A stretch of DNA of 49,375 nt from an uncultured Bacteroidales bacterium (GTDB taxonomy: Bacteria > Bacteroidota > Bacteroidia > Bacteroidales > Bacteroidaceae), in contig CACYCZ010000029.1 of NCBI GenBank assembly GCA_902773055.1, positions 1 to 49,375 of the forward strand, read 5' to 3'. Positions within the stretch are counted from its first letter, which is position 1. Every line of letters starts with the position of its first letter. The notes beneath the pieces are model-generated. The model was given only the letters and a program-made list of their open reading frames with translations, searched no databases and had not been told where the DNA came from. This document shows, in pieces, positions 28,995-37,128 of the stretch. The position numbers and the translations under genes are program-made.

Positions 28995-29026
28995 TTGTTG
29001 CACTGGAAAACGGTATTCCCTTGCAT

Positions 29027-29929
29027 TCAATCCTTTTTGGCAAACCGGGCATACAAGCCTTCCGATTCCTTTTCAAGATAATTCAAGAACGCTTCGCTCC
29101 CGACAGGTACGACATCCCTAAACAGACCAAGACAGAAACGACCTATACCGCGATAATCACAGACCTCCATCCTCAGCAGCCACTCTTTGGCATTCTTGCG
29201 CGTAATATAGGGAGCGCAGCCTGGAAACTCTTCTGTCAGCAAACTGACAGCCCTGAAATTCAAATACACTTCAACTGGCAATAGTTCTTCACCGCTGAAG
29301 TTAAAGGCATCAGTATACAAGGGGGTATGCTTATCTTCATGTATCCAGTTGACCGGCATCAGCTCAACAGCTCCTATACGCGAAATTCTGAACGTCTTGT
29401 TTGTCCGGGCAGATATCTCGTAGCAGCGTATGCTGTCGTTACTGCCCATGATGAGATAGGGTTCCACGATACGGTCTGTCACGCTGCTGCTCTTGACTGA
29501 GGAATAATTATGCATCACTATCATCCTCTTGTCTCTGACAGCTTCACTGAGCATGGCAAACTTATCTGCGTAATCGCGGTCAACAACATATTGGTTTTTC
29601 ACATGCCATTTCTTCTGCCTGAGCAGTTTTTGATACAGTTCGTTGCCCTGAGGGTCATTTTTCAGCAGAGCCAGCAAGGCATCAGTCTCCTCCTGAGAGA
29701 AGAAATTGTAAGCCGTCAGTTTGCGGAAATAGGGAGAATTGGCGTCAAAACTGTAGCGCTTCCCCTGACGCACGATGCGGAATCCTGCATTTTCAAAAAA
29801 TTCAAGATAGCGATAAAACGAGCGCATAGACAGCCCCAGCAGGTCACATATTTCCTGCCGGGTTGCTCCTGTGGACTGAGCCATCAGCTCCATAAATTTC
29901 AGTACCCTGTCAAAGACGTCAAACTGCAT
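29027..29929 (-). CDS. WYL-domain transcriptional regulator
   Basis: 300-residue putative DNA-binding regulator. An N-terminal helix-turn-helix (ATRQEICDLLGLSMRSFYRYL, split here by text limits only: helix around residues 20-45) precedes a WYL domain with VEPYLIMGSNDSIRCYEISA and TFRISRIGAVELM, then a C-terminal WCX-like extension. WYL domains sense nucleic-acid or small ligands and control stress or defence genes in several bacteria; the target here is unknown. It starts 1 bp after rnhB stop and is the last gene of the suf-rnhB operon, suggesting coexpression with Fe-S assembly. Confidence 0.8.
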   Translation of the reverse strand: MQFDVFDRVLKFMELMAQSTGATRQEICDLLGLSMRSFYRYLEFFENAGFRIVRQGKRYSFDANSPYFRKLTAYNFFSQEETDALLALLKNDPQGNELYQKLLRQKKWHVKNQYVVDRDYADKFAMLSEAVRDKRMIVMHNYSSVKSSSVTDRIVEPYLIMGSNDSIRCYEISARTNKTFRISRIGAVELMPVNWIHEDKHTPLYTDAFNFSGEELLPVEVYLNFRAVSLLTEEFPGCAPYITRKNAKEWLLRMEVCDYRGIGRFCLGLFRDVVPVGSEAFLNYLEKESEGLYARFAKKD

Positions 29930-29930
29930 A

Positions 29931-30560
29931 TCACTCTATATCGTCAAAGGGAAGTTCCGGTTCCTGCACAGCCAACAGGCGGTAGCTCATGCGATGATAG
30001 GGGGTAACACCATGGAGACGTATTCCCTCTCTGTGTTCCCTCGTGGGGTAGCCCTTGTTGCGGTTCCAGCCATAATAGGGATATTCCTCATGCAACCGAT
30101 CCATATAGTCATCACGGTAGGTCTTTGCCAGGATGCTGGCGGCTGCTATGGAAAGATATTTGCCGTCACCCTTCACCACCGTTTTATAAGGCAGTCCTTG
30201 ATAGGGAGTAAACCTGTTACCGTCTACGATGATGGCTTCGGGGCGCACAGACAGTCCATCCAACGCACGCTGCATAGCCAATATCGATGCCCTGAGGATA
30301 TTGATTTCATCTATCTCCTGGGCCGTCACTATGCCCACGCTCCATGCCAATGCATCCCGCTCTATAATTATCCTGAGCCTTTGACGTTGTGGTTCTGTCA
30401 GTTGCTTGCTATCGTTGATTTCATCATTATGATAATCAGTCGGAAATATCACGGCGGCAGCATAGACACTGCCAGCGAGACATCCTCTTCCGGCTTCATC
30501 GCAACCTGCCTCTACGCACCCTTCGTGCAGAAACGGCAACAATCTTCTTTTACCAGCCAT
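29931..30560 (-). CDS. rnhB: Ribonuclease HII
   Basis: 209-residue enzyme that nicks RNA embedded in DNA, including single ribonucleotides misincorporated by DNA polymerase. The metal-binding motif GCDEAGRGCLAG (19-30, D21 E22) and IIVDGNRFTP, followed by KVVKGDGKYLSIAAASILAK-like active-site segment (near residues 125-145) and the YGWNRNKGYPTREH region, identify it. It lies 25 bp after sufS and 1 bp before the WYL gene, within the same operon. The position among Fe-S genes is not explained by its known role. Confidence 0.95.
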   Translation of the reverse strand: MAGKRRLLPFLHEGCVEAGCDEAGRGCLAGSVYAAAVIFPTDYHNDEINDSKQLTEPQRQRLRIIIERDALAWSVGIVTAQEIDEINILRASILAMQRALDGLSVRPEAIIVDGNRFTPYQGLPYKTVVKGDGKYLSIAAASILAKTYRDDYMDRLHEEYPYYGWNRNKGYPTREHREGIRLHGVTPYHRMSYRLLAVQEPELPFDDIE

Positions 30561-30585
30561 TTTATATATTGTTCCTCCCCTTAAG

Positions 30586-31797
30586 TCAGAACATCTGTTT
30601 AATTCTCTTTATACCCTGCACCAAGGCATCCACCTCTGCCTTAGTATTGTAGAAGGAAAACGAAACCCTCACGGTACCCTCTATGCCCAGACGCGTCATC
30701 ACTGGCTGGGCACAATGGTGTCCGGTGCGCACGGCTATGCCCATGCGGTCCAGCAGTGTACCCATATCCAGATGGTGGATACCCTCTACCAGAAAGGATA
30801 TGACGCTTTCCTTTCCCTGTGCATTGCCATATATGTGCATCCCGTCTATCTCAGCCATACGCTCTGCCGCATACCTGCCCAATTCATGCTCCCATGCAGC
30901 AATATTATCCATACCCGTCTGGTTCACATAGTCCAATGCCACCTTCAGGGCCCGACTGGCCACATAGTTGGGCGTCCCTGCCTCAAACTTGTAGGGCAAG
31001 TGCTCATATGCTGTCTTTTCCCAGCTTACAGAAGCTATCATTTCGCCTCCACCCTGATAAGGCGGCATACGGTCGAGCAATTCTTCCCGGCCATACAACA
31101 CACCTATGCCAGTAGGGCCGTATACCTTATGTCCGCTGAATACAAAGAAGTCACAACCCATGTCCCTGACATCGACCGCCATATGGGGCACGCTCTGCGC
31201 ACCGTCCACCAGAATGAGCGCCCCGTGCTTGTGGGCTGTCGCAGCCATCTCCTTCACGGGATTTACTGTCCCCAGCACATTGGACACCTGTGCCACACAT
31301 ACCAGCCGGGTCTTAGGAGTAAACAGTTTCTCGTATTCTTCAAGCACCAGTTCCCCATTGTCATCCATCGGGATGACCTTCATGACCAGACCTTTCCGCC
31401 GGCACAGTAGCTGCCATGGCACGATATTGGAATGATGCTCCATGGCCGAGACGAGGATTTCATCGCCCTCATGCAGCAATTCCCCCAACGAGAAAGCCAC
31501 AAGGTTGATGCCCTCCGTCGTACCACGCGTAAAGACTATCTCTTCTCTCTTGCCGGCACCGACAAACCGTCTGACACTGTCACGGGCCTCCTCCAGCAGT
31601 TCGGTAGCCTTCTCCGACAGGAAATGCACCCCTCTGTGCACATTGGCGTTGCAGCTATAGTACTCGGCCACCTCGGCCTCAACGACGCAACGCGGTTTCT
31701 GGGTCGTGGCGGCATTGTCCAGATAAACAAGGGGCTTGCCGTAGACCCGTGTTGACAGTATCGGGAAGTCTTCCCTTATTTTTTCAACATCCAGCAT
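30586..31797 (-). CDS. sufS: Cysteine desulfurase SufS
   Basis: 403-residue PLP enzyme (from this start) that takes sulfur from cysteine for Fe-S cluster assembly. The PLP-lysine motif is FVFSGHKVYGPTGIG (K224 in this numbering), and the catalytic Cys lies in RTGHHCAQP (C362), the Suf group-II form. I chose the ATG at 31797 rather than 31824 because it leaves an 11-bp gap after sufD, whereas the longer form overlaps it, and gives MLDVEKIREDFP, the usual N-terminus. The partner SufE is not seen nearby. It is the third gene in the order sufC-sufD-sufS. Confidence 0.93.
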   Translation of the reverse strand: MLDVEKIREDFPILSTRVYGKPLVYLDNAATTQKPRCVVEAEVAEYYSCNANVHRGVHFLSEKATELLEEARDSVRRFVGAGKREEIVFTRGTTEGINLVAFSLGELLHEGDEILVSAMEHHSNIVPWQLLCRRKGLVMKVIPMDDNGELVLEEYEKLFTPKTRLVCVAQVSNVLGTVNPVKEMAATAHKHGALILVDGAQSVPHMAVDVRDMGCDFFVFSGHKVYGPTGIGVLYGREELLDRMPPYQGGGEMIASVSWEKTAYEHLPYKFEAGTPNYVASRALKVALDYVNQTGMDNIAAWEHELGRYAAERMAEIDGMHIYGNAQGKESVISFLVEGIHHLDMGTLLDRMGIAVRTGHHCAQPVMTRLGIEGTVRVSFSFYNTKAEVDALVQGIKRIKQMF

Positions 31798-31808
31798 GGC
31801 TGTCTTTT

Positions 31809-33152
31809 TTATTTTGTTGCACACTTGTCACATCCTCCGCATCCACCGAGTTTATGGCGGAAGCGCTCCCTCACCATCAGGTACAACCTTTCCCTCAGCG
31901 GCTCTATCTTCACCATACGTATGGCGTCGCCGAGGAATGCCTCCTGAAGCAGCATGTTAGCCTCCTCCTCGGGGATGCCGCGCTGGGCCATGTAGAACAG
32001 CGCCTTTTCATCCAGTCTCCCTACCGTTGAACCATGGTTGCACCTCACGTCATCGGCATAGATTTCCAGCATCGGCTGGGTGTACATCCTTGCCTCGGGC
32101 GACACACACAGGTTGGCATTGGTTTCCTGTGACTCCGTTTTCTGGGCATCCTTCCTTACCAAGACCTTGCCGGCAAAGGCACCCGTGCTTTTACCATCCA
32201 GGACATATTTAAACAACACATTACTCTTGCATCCACCTGCAACATGATCCACCAGCAGATTGGTATCCACGTGACTGGCGGCGTCACCCGTCACTCCGCC
32301 GAACAGCTCAGCCCGGGCTCCCTCACCGGCAAGCTTCACATCGATGCTACGGCGCGTCAGGCCACAGTGCAGTGAGAAGAAACCGCCGTCAAAACTGCTA
32401 TTCTTCTGCTGCATGACATAGAGGTTGTCAAACATGCCGTTTTCGCCGTCGGTTTCCTCAATGCCACACAGGCTCAAGCTACTGCCTTCACCCATGTAGA
32501 TCTCGCCCACCTGCGTTGTCAGGAACCGATGTCTGTCTATATTGTGGTCACACATCAGGACTGAGGCTTTGGCCCCCTCCTCCATGATGATGAGTATGCG
32601 CCTGTTGGTCATCAGGTCCATCTCTCCGCAGCCCAGGTTGACTATTTGGAGCGTCGCATCTGTCTTCCTGCCTTTCTCTACCCATATCAGCAGCCCGTCC
32701 TGAGCCAGCATGGTGTTGAGCGCTGCCACGGCATCGGTTCCCCAAGGTGCCAGCCGGCCGTAATATTCGGCCAGCCGTCCTGGATGCTGCCGGTCATAGT
32801 TGCATATGCTGTCCACCGTTACGCCCTCAGGCCAATGTGTAGTGGCAGGAACCGTCAGCCGGTCGCCCACCATAAATCCCATTGCCACACCCATGTTGGG
32901 CACGCTACACCTGAACGCACTGCTCCGATCTACGACAAAAGGTAGTCGCCTGACATTTATGCCGTAATCGGGGGCAAAGGCCTCATCTACGTCAGTATAT
33001 CTGTAATCCTCCGTCTTCAGTGTCGGAAATCCCTGTCTCGCCAGAACATCATGCGCCCCACGGCGCAGAGCGTTCATCATTCCACAACTATGGGTGGCCA
33101 CCAAGACCTCGTTCTCCCTGTACAGGTCCAGATATTGTTTCTCACTCCCCAT
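31809..33152 (-). CDS. sufD: Fe-S assembly scaffold protein SufD
   Basis: 447-residue SufD (SufBD family) scaffold component, which pairs with SufB and the SufC ATPase to build [4Fe-4S] clusters. The C-terminal beta-helix core shows the family segments FRCSVPNMGVAMG near the start, then CGIEETDGENGMFDNLYVM and ARMYTQPMLEIYADDVRCNHG followed by ALFYMAQRGIPEEEANMLL. The length is typical. The last residues GGCGGCDKCATK are Cys-rich; I note them without assigning a role. It starts 6 bp after sufC and overlaps nothing. There is no sufB on either side in this window, which is unusual for the family. Confidence 0.88.
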   Translation of the reverse strand: MGSEKQYLDLYRENEVLVATHSCGMMNALRRGAHDVLARQGFPTLKTEDYRYTDVDEAFAPDYGINVRRLPFVVDRSSAFRCSVPNMGVAMGFMVGDRLTVPATTHWPEGVTVDSICNYDRQHPGRLAEYYGRLAPWGTDAVAALNTMLAQDGLLIWVEKGRKTDATLQIVNLGCGEMDLMTNRRILIIMEEGAKASVLMCDHNIDRHRFLTTQVGEIYMGEGSSLSLCGIEETDGENGMFDNLYVMQQKNSSFDGGFFSLHCGLTRRSIDVKLAGEGARAELFGGVTGDAASHVDTNLLVDHVAGGCKSNVLFKYVLDGKSTGAFAGKVLVRKDAQKTESQETNANLCVSPEARMYTQPMLEIYADDVRCNHGSTVGRLDEKALFYMAQRGIPEEEANMLLQEAFLGDAIRMVKIEPLRERLYLMVRERFRHKLGGCGGCDKCATK

Positions 33153-33158
33153 CGATTT

Positions 33159-33917
33159 CTATGCTTCCTTCAGTTCTTCCTTGATCCAGTCAAAGCCGTC
33201 CCTCTCAATGCGGTCGGCCAGTTCGGGACCACCTGTGCGCACTATCCTGCCGTCCATCATGACGTGTACGACGTCAGGCTTCAGGTAATCCAGCATCTTC
33301 TGGTAATGAGTAATCACAATGGCACTTGTGTCCTCTCGTCTCAACCTCCTGAACCCGTCGGCCACGATGCGCAGGGCGTCCACGTCAAGACCCGAGTCAG
33401 TCTCGTCCAGAATAGCCAGCCGTGGTTCCAGCATAGCCATCTGAAAAATCTCGTTGCGCTTTTTCTCGCCGCCGCTGAAACCTTCGTTCACGCTTCTCCT
33501 GGCCAGCGAAGCATCCAGTTCCACCATGGCGCGTTTCTCGCGCATCAGCTTCAGAAAATCCGACGTTCCCAGCGGCTCGAGCCCCAGATATTTACGTTTG
33601 GCATCCAAGGCTGCACGGAGAAAATTGGTCATGCTCACACCTGGTATTTCAATAGGTTGTTGGAAAGACATAAAAATACCTTCGTGACTACGGTTCTCAG
33701 GGCTCATGCTAAGCAGGTTTTTACCGTTGAAAAGCACTTCACCTTGAGTTACTGTATATTGCGGATTGCCTACCAAAACATTGCTCAGTGTACTCTTTCC
33801 AGAACCGTTAGAGCCCATCAGAGCGTGTATCTCTCCGGCTCCAATGGTCAGGTTGACACCTTTTAATATTTCTTTGCCTTCAACAGAGGCGTATAGATTA
33901 CGAACTTCAAGTATCAT
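33159..33917 (-). CDS. sufC: Fe-S assembly ATPase SufC
   Basis: ABC-type ATPase of about 252 residues that powers the SufBCD scaffold. Walker A GSNGSGKST, the Q-loop SFQQPIEIPG, the ABC signature FSGGEKKRNE and Walker B RLAILDETDSGLDVDALR are all seen, the last in the SufC-specific form. I picked the start that gives MILEVRN; in-frame ATGs lie at 33926 and 33932 (and a GTG at 33935), and a -7 box at 33947-33954 leaves little leader for those. It is the first gene of the operon sufC-sufD-sufS-rnhB-WYL. The gene normally next to it, sufB, is absent here. Confidence 0.92.
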   Translation of the reverse strand: MILEVRNLYASVEGKEILKGVNLTIGAGEIHALMGSNGSGKSTLSNVLVGNPQYTVTQGEVLFNGKNLLSMSPENRSHEGIFMSFQQPIEIPGVSMTNFLRAALDAKRKYLGLEPLGTSDFLKLMREKRAMVELDASLARRSVNEGFSGGEKKRNEIFQMAMLEPRLAILDETDSGLDVDALRIVADGFRRLRREDTSAIVITHYQKMLDYLKPDVVHVMMDGRIVRTGGPELADRIERDGFDWIKEELKEA

Positions 33918-33946
33918 ACTACTCATATCCATCACAAATCAAATTA

Positions 33947-33954
33947 CAAAGTTA
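33947..33954 (-). promoter_or_regulatory. -7 box for the suf operon
   Basis: TAACTTTG on the minus strand, 29 bp before the chosen sufC ATG. No clear -33 element. Confidence 0.5.
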
Positions 33955-34101
33955 CGATAAAATCCACAACCTCCATGAAGCATTTCTATAATTGTCCCGC
34001 AAAAATTAATAAGAATATATTTTTTTTGAATTACTTCCGTGTTTCTTAAAAAGATGCTCAAAAATGGGAGGGCCTTGCGGACACTGCCTCAAAGGGGTAT
34101 T

Positions 34102-34162
34102 TTTTCATCGCGATGAAAATTCTTTAATATCGAGAATAAAAGTTTCCGTTTATCGCGATAAA
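34102..34162. repeat. Palindrome cluster ATCGCGAT between suf and pectate-lyase gene
   Basis: TTTTCATCGCGATGAAAA (34102-34119) is an 18-bp perfect palindrome; TTTATCGCGATAAA (34149-34162) is a 14-bp perfect one; a degenerate TATCGAGAAT copy lies between them, centred about 22 bp from each. Spacing is therefore close to two helical turns. A short 7-bp inverted repeat TTCTGCG/CGCAGAA also occurs at 34219-34237. The rest of 33955-34298 shows nothing coding; these are possible operators or repeat remnants. Confidence 0.6.
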
Positions 34163-34298
34163 ATTTTCAGGGCTGCGGAGGACTCACACTTTTTCTTCTC
34201 ATTTGACAAGAGAGAGCATTCTGCGTCCTGCGCAGAAACTTTATTGCATAAAAAATACAATGTTAATCTATTCAACAGGTATTATCATATAAAATACA

Positions 34299-34306
34299 TA
34301 CCTTTG
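34299..34306 (+). promoter_or_regulatory. -7 box of pectate-lyase-fold gene
   Basis: TACCTTTG, 16 bp before the ATG at 34323. The leader is therefore very short. Confidence 0.6.
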
Positions 34307-34322
34307 TAAATAAAAACTATTA

Positions 34323-35603
34323 ATGAGACGGAAATATCTTATACAACTGGTTGTCATAATTCTAAGTTATTCAAGTGTGAACGCACAGAATATTACTTCC
34401 AAATGTGATGTGAATGGTGACGGAAAGATAGACTATGCCGATGCCGCTGCTGTCTTTGCGGCAATGAACAAAGATGTAGCAAATGCCAATGAGACTATTT
34501 GTGTCACTGGTCCACTCAATGTCTTCATGTTCGGAGCCAAAGGTGATGGTGTTACTGATGACACAGAAGCCATCCAACGCGGTATAGACTTCCTTGCTGC
34601 TCGTGGTGGAGGTAAATTATTTTTCCCATACACACAGAAAGGTTATCTTCTCGCATCACCTGCCAGAGAATATGCCTCAAACGGCCGAGTTGTGCGAGCT
34701 CAGTTGGTCATTCCTCCGGGCAATTCCAATATCTATCTTGAAGGTGAAATGCCCTGCAAACTCTTGTATTCATATCAGGTCCGTTTGCCGGAAAGCGTGA
34801 AGGACAATTATACCCCGACGACTTTTGGAATGCCTATTACCAACACCTGTCTCCATTCAACTTGGGACGCGCCAGAAGTCACCGATCCGGCAGAAAGGCC
34901 TTGGGCGGTCATCGCCTCACCGGAAGGGGATGAATGTGCAGGTCGTTTCAGCCACTCTCTGTTCTCAATGAGGAATTTGGAGATAAGGGTGCATCTTGAC
35001 AAGGACAAAATGTATCCTACGACATCGGGCGCTTTTCTCAAGAATGTCAGTAGAATAAATATACATGACTGCCAGTTCTGCCTGGATGACAATGTGGGCG
35101 ACACGAATATGGGCAAATATCTTCTTGAAAATCCATGTCATACGGTAGGCTTGCATACTTCAGGAGACCAAAATGACAATCAGGTACTCAACAATGTTGC
35201 CGTACAGGGTTTCAGATACGGATTTGTCTTAGGTGAGCATGTGGTTGCAGACTACCTTTATGTTCACAATTGTGAAGAAGGCATAGTCTTTCACGATGCC
35301 ACGCACTTATCGGTCATTAACCATATCGTAGCCCAACACAACAGAGTGATACTTTCCACCAGTCGCAGTAGGCTTTTCGGGAATAAACCTGCGCGCGTGA
35401 ACCTTATTGTCAATTCTCTGAATTTTGAGGGCGGTCAGACCGTTCCCCTTCCACCAATGGTGTCAAAATTGGTATATGGAATTTACGACCCAGACAATAG
35501 ACTTCACGGCTCTATTGTCTGGCATGAGCCTTGGGGAGCAGGTGTTTTTCCGGTTGTAGGTGCAAACTATTTCAAAGTGAAGAAATTCAATAGTGCGGAT
35601 TGA
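34323..35603 (+). CDS. Secreted pectate-lyase-fold protein with N-terminal EF-hand
   Basis: 426-residue exported protein. After the signal peptide (VIILSYSSVNAQN) comes one dockerin-like calcium loop CDVNGDGKIDYADAAAVFAA (28-47; ligands D29, N31, D33, D37, D40). The pectate-lyase-3 signature FMFGAKGDGVTDDTEAIQRG (about 68-87) opens a right-handed beta-helix covering the rest, with many short Asn/Gly-rich turns. Full dockerins have two such loops; here only one is visible. Function is a likely pectin- or glycan-active lyase or hydrolase, but no catalytic residues are identified. It stands between the suf operon (divergent) and the EamA gene (100 bp downstream). Confidence 0.75.
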   Translation: MRRKYLIQLVVIILSYSSVNAQNITSKCDVNGDGKIDYADAAAVFAAMNKDVANANETICVTGPLNVFMFGAKGDGVTDDTEAIQRGIDFLAARGGGKLFFPYTQKGYLLASPAREYASNGRVVRAQLVIPPGNSNIYLEGEMPCKLLYSYQVRLPESVKDNYTPTTFGMPITNTCLHSTWDAPEVTDPAERPWAVIASPEGDECAGRFSHSLFSMRNLEIRVHLDKDKMYPTTSGAFLKNVSRINIHDCQFCLDDNVGDTNMGKYLLENPCHTVGLHTSGDQNDNQVLNNVAVQGFRYGFVLGEHVVADYLYVHNCEEGIVFHDATHLSVINHIVAQHNRVILSTSRSRLFGNKPARVNLIVNSLNFEGGQTVPLPPMVSKLVYGIYDPDNRLHGSIVWHEPWGAGVFPVVGANYFKVKKFNSAD

Positions 35604-35640
35604 TACTGACAAATAATTACCCTGAAAAATTCGGACGCAA

Positions 35641-35673
35641 TTTGAGTTTTTCACTCGCTTATCCGTAACTTTG
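35641..35673 (+). promoter_or_regulatory. Promoter of EamA transporter gene
   Basis: TTTG (35641-35644), 21-bp spacer, TAACTTTG (35666-35673). The leader is about 30 nt. Confidence 0.75.
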
Positions 35674-35704
35674 TGGCGAAAAAAAATAGTGTCTTGACGT
35701 TGCT

Positions 35705-36628
35705 ATGTGGTTAGCATGGGCTTTTCTGTCAGCTTTCCTGCTGGGATTTTATGATGTATGCAAGAAAGTTTCGCTGACCGGCAATGCAGTTATTCCCGTA
35801 TTGCTGCTCAACACGCTGTTCTGCACCCTGTTCTTCCTGCCGCTCGTCATAGGGTCGGCATGCGGGATGGTGGCGCCGGACAATGTCCTCTATATTCCCC
35901 GAGGCAGCTGGGAAACCCATGGGTATATCATTGTCAAGGCATTTATAGTACTGTCGTCGTGGTATCTGGGTTATCTGGGACTGAAGCACCTGCCCATCAC
36001 GCTCGTAGGCCCCATACAGGCTACGCGCCCGGTCATGGTACTGGCCGGTGCGGTGGGGGTCTTCGGTGAGAGGCTCAACCTGTGGCAATGGGCGGGCGTG
36101 GCGCTGGCCATCGTATCCTTCTACATGATGAGCCGCAGCGGTAAGAAGGAGGGCATCGTCTTTACCCGCAACAAATGGGTTGCTTGCATCATTCTGGCTG
36201 CCGTCCTAGGTGCTGCGAGCGGACTATATGACAGATATCTCATGGCCCCTGTCGGCCACGGCGGTGTGGGGCTGGACCGCATGACCGTACAGTCGTGGTA
36301 CAACCTGTACCAGTTTGTTCTCATGCTCATAGTCTCTCTTCTCGCATGGTTTCCCCGGCACCGCAGGGATGCATCCTTTCGCTGGAAATGGAGTATCCTG
36401 CTGATATCCGTATTCCTCACAATGGCCGATTTTGTCTACCTCTATGCCTTGACCTGCGATGATGCCATGATATCGGTGGTCTCAATGGTGCGCAGGGGCA
36501 GTGTGGTGGTATCCTTTGCCGTGGGTGCCCTGCTCTTCAGGGAGCGGGCCGTCAGGAACAAGGTGCCGGATCTGGCACTGGTGGTGCTCAGTATGCTCCT
36601 GCTATGGATTGGGACAAGCCGGCACTAA
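35705..36628 (+). CDS. EamA-family (DMT) transporter
   Basis: 307-residue inner-membrane protein with ten predicted hydrophobic helices in two EamA halves. Short motifs visible include YLGLKHLPITLVGPIQATRP in the first half and VVSMVRRGSVVVSFAVGALL in the second, which fit the drug/metabolite transporter superfamily. These proteins move amino acids, nucleotide sugars or metabolites; the substrate is unknown. It has its own promoter. The lipoprotein gene follows after 47 bp. Confidence 0.82.
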   Translation: MWLAWAFLSAFLLGFYDVCKKVSLTGNAVIPVLLLNTLFCTLFFLPLVIGSACGMVAPDNVLYIPRGSWETHGYIIVKAFIVLSSWYLGYLGLKHLPITLVGPIQATRPVMVLAGAVGVFGERLNLWQWAGVALAIVSFYMMSRSGKKEGIVFTRNKWVACIILAAVLGAASGLYDRYLMAPVGHGGVGLDRMTVQSWYNLYQFVLMLIVSLLAWFPRHRRDASFRWKWSILLISVFLTMADFVYLYALTCDDAMISVVSMVRRGSVVVSFAVGALLFRERAVRNKVPDLALVVLSMLLLWIGTSRH

Positions 36629-36675
36629 AAACAACGTACACACATATATATAACTAAAATATTTTCAACAAAGCT

Positions 36676-37128
36676 ATGTATAGAATCCTTATCATCCTGC
36701 TCCTGTTCACACCGGCCTTGCAGTCATGCCACAAGAAGTCGCCGTCTCGGAAGTCTCCTGATAAGAGGGAGACCCGACAGATTTTGGACAGCCGTCTGGA
36801 CATGACGGGAGCAGACTCTTTCAGGTGTTATTCGGCCACGGTCATCAACAAGGGTGAAGCCTATACGGTAGAGAATTTTCCCGCCCCGCGCATTGCCGTC
36901 CTGAACAAGGAGAAACAATATGCTGTCGTAGGCATCGGGAGGGACCGCATTGTGCTACGCACCACAGGCAGAGACACTCTGCATCTCAAAGGTGAACGCA
37001 ACAGACACGTCATCAAGGCTTACCGCAACGGGGAAGACATGACCATCGACTCAATCATTATCTGGGGGAGGATAGGCCAGGGACAGGCCATTATGAGATA
37101 TGCCCATGACCAAAAAGAAACAAAGTAA
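36676..37128 (+). CDS. Small lipoprotein of unknown function
   Basis: 150-residue predicted lipoprotein: the signal MYRILIILLLFTPALQSC ends in a lipobox-like LQSC with Cys at 18. The mature part is basic and has a short beta-rich core (YSATVINKGEAYTVENF and IAVLNKEKQYAVVGIGRD). No known domain is recognised. Its 3' end overlaps the GH25 gene by 29 bp in another frame, so the two are translationally close and probably coexpressed; this hints at an envelope or peptidoglycan role, which is inference. Confidence 0.7.
   Translation: MYRILIILLLFTPALQSCHKKSPSRKSPDKRETRQILDSRLDMTGADSFRCYSATVINKGEAYTVENFPAPRIAVLNKEKQYAVVGIGRDRIVLRTTGRDTLHLKGERNRHVIKAYRNGEDMTIDSIIIWGRIGQGQAIMRYAHDQKETK

Noticed and set aside
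33051-33866. 271-codon plus-strand frame opposite sufC and sufD
   Set aside because: It crosses two real genes on the other strand and has no known motif.
34064-34309. 81-codon plus-strand frame upstream of the pectate-lyase gene
   Set aside because: It runs through the palindrome cluster, which accounts for its HRDE / SRIK / YRDK pattern, and overlaps the likely promoter.
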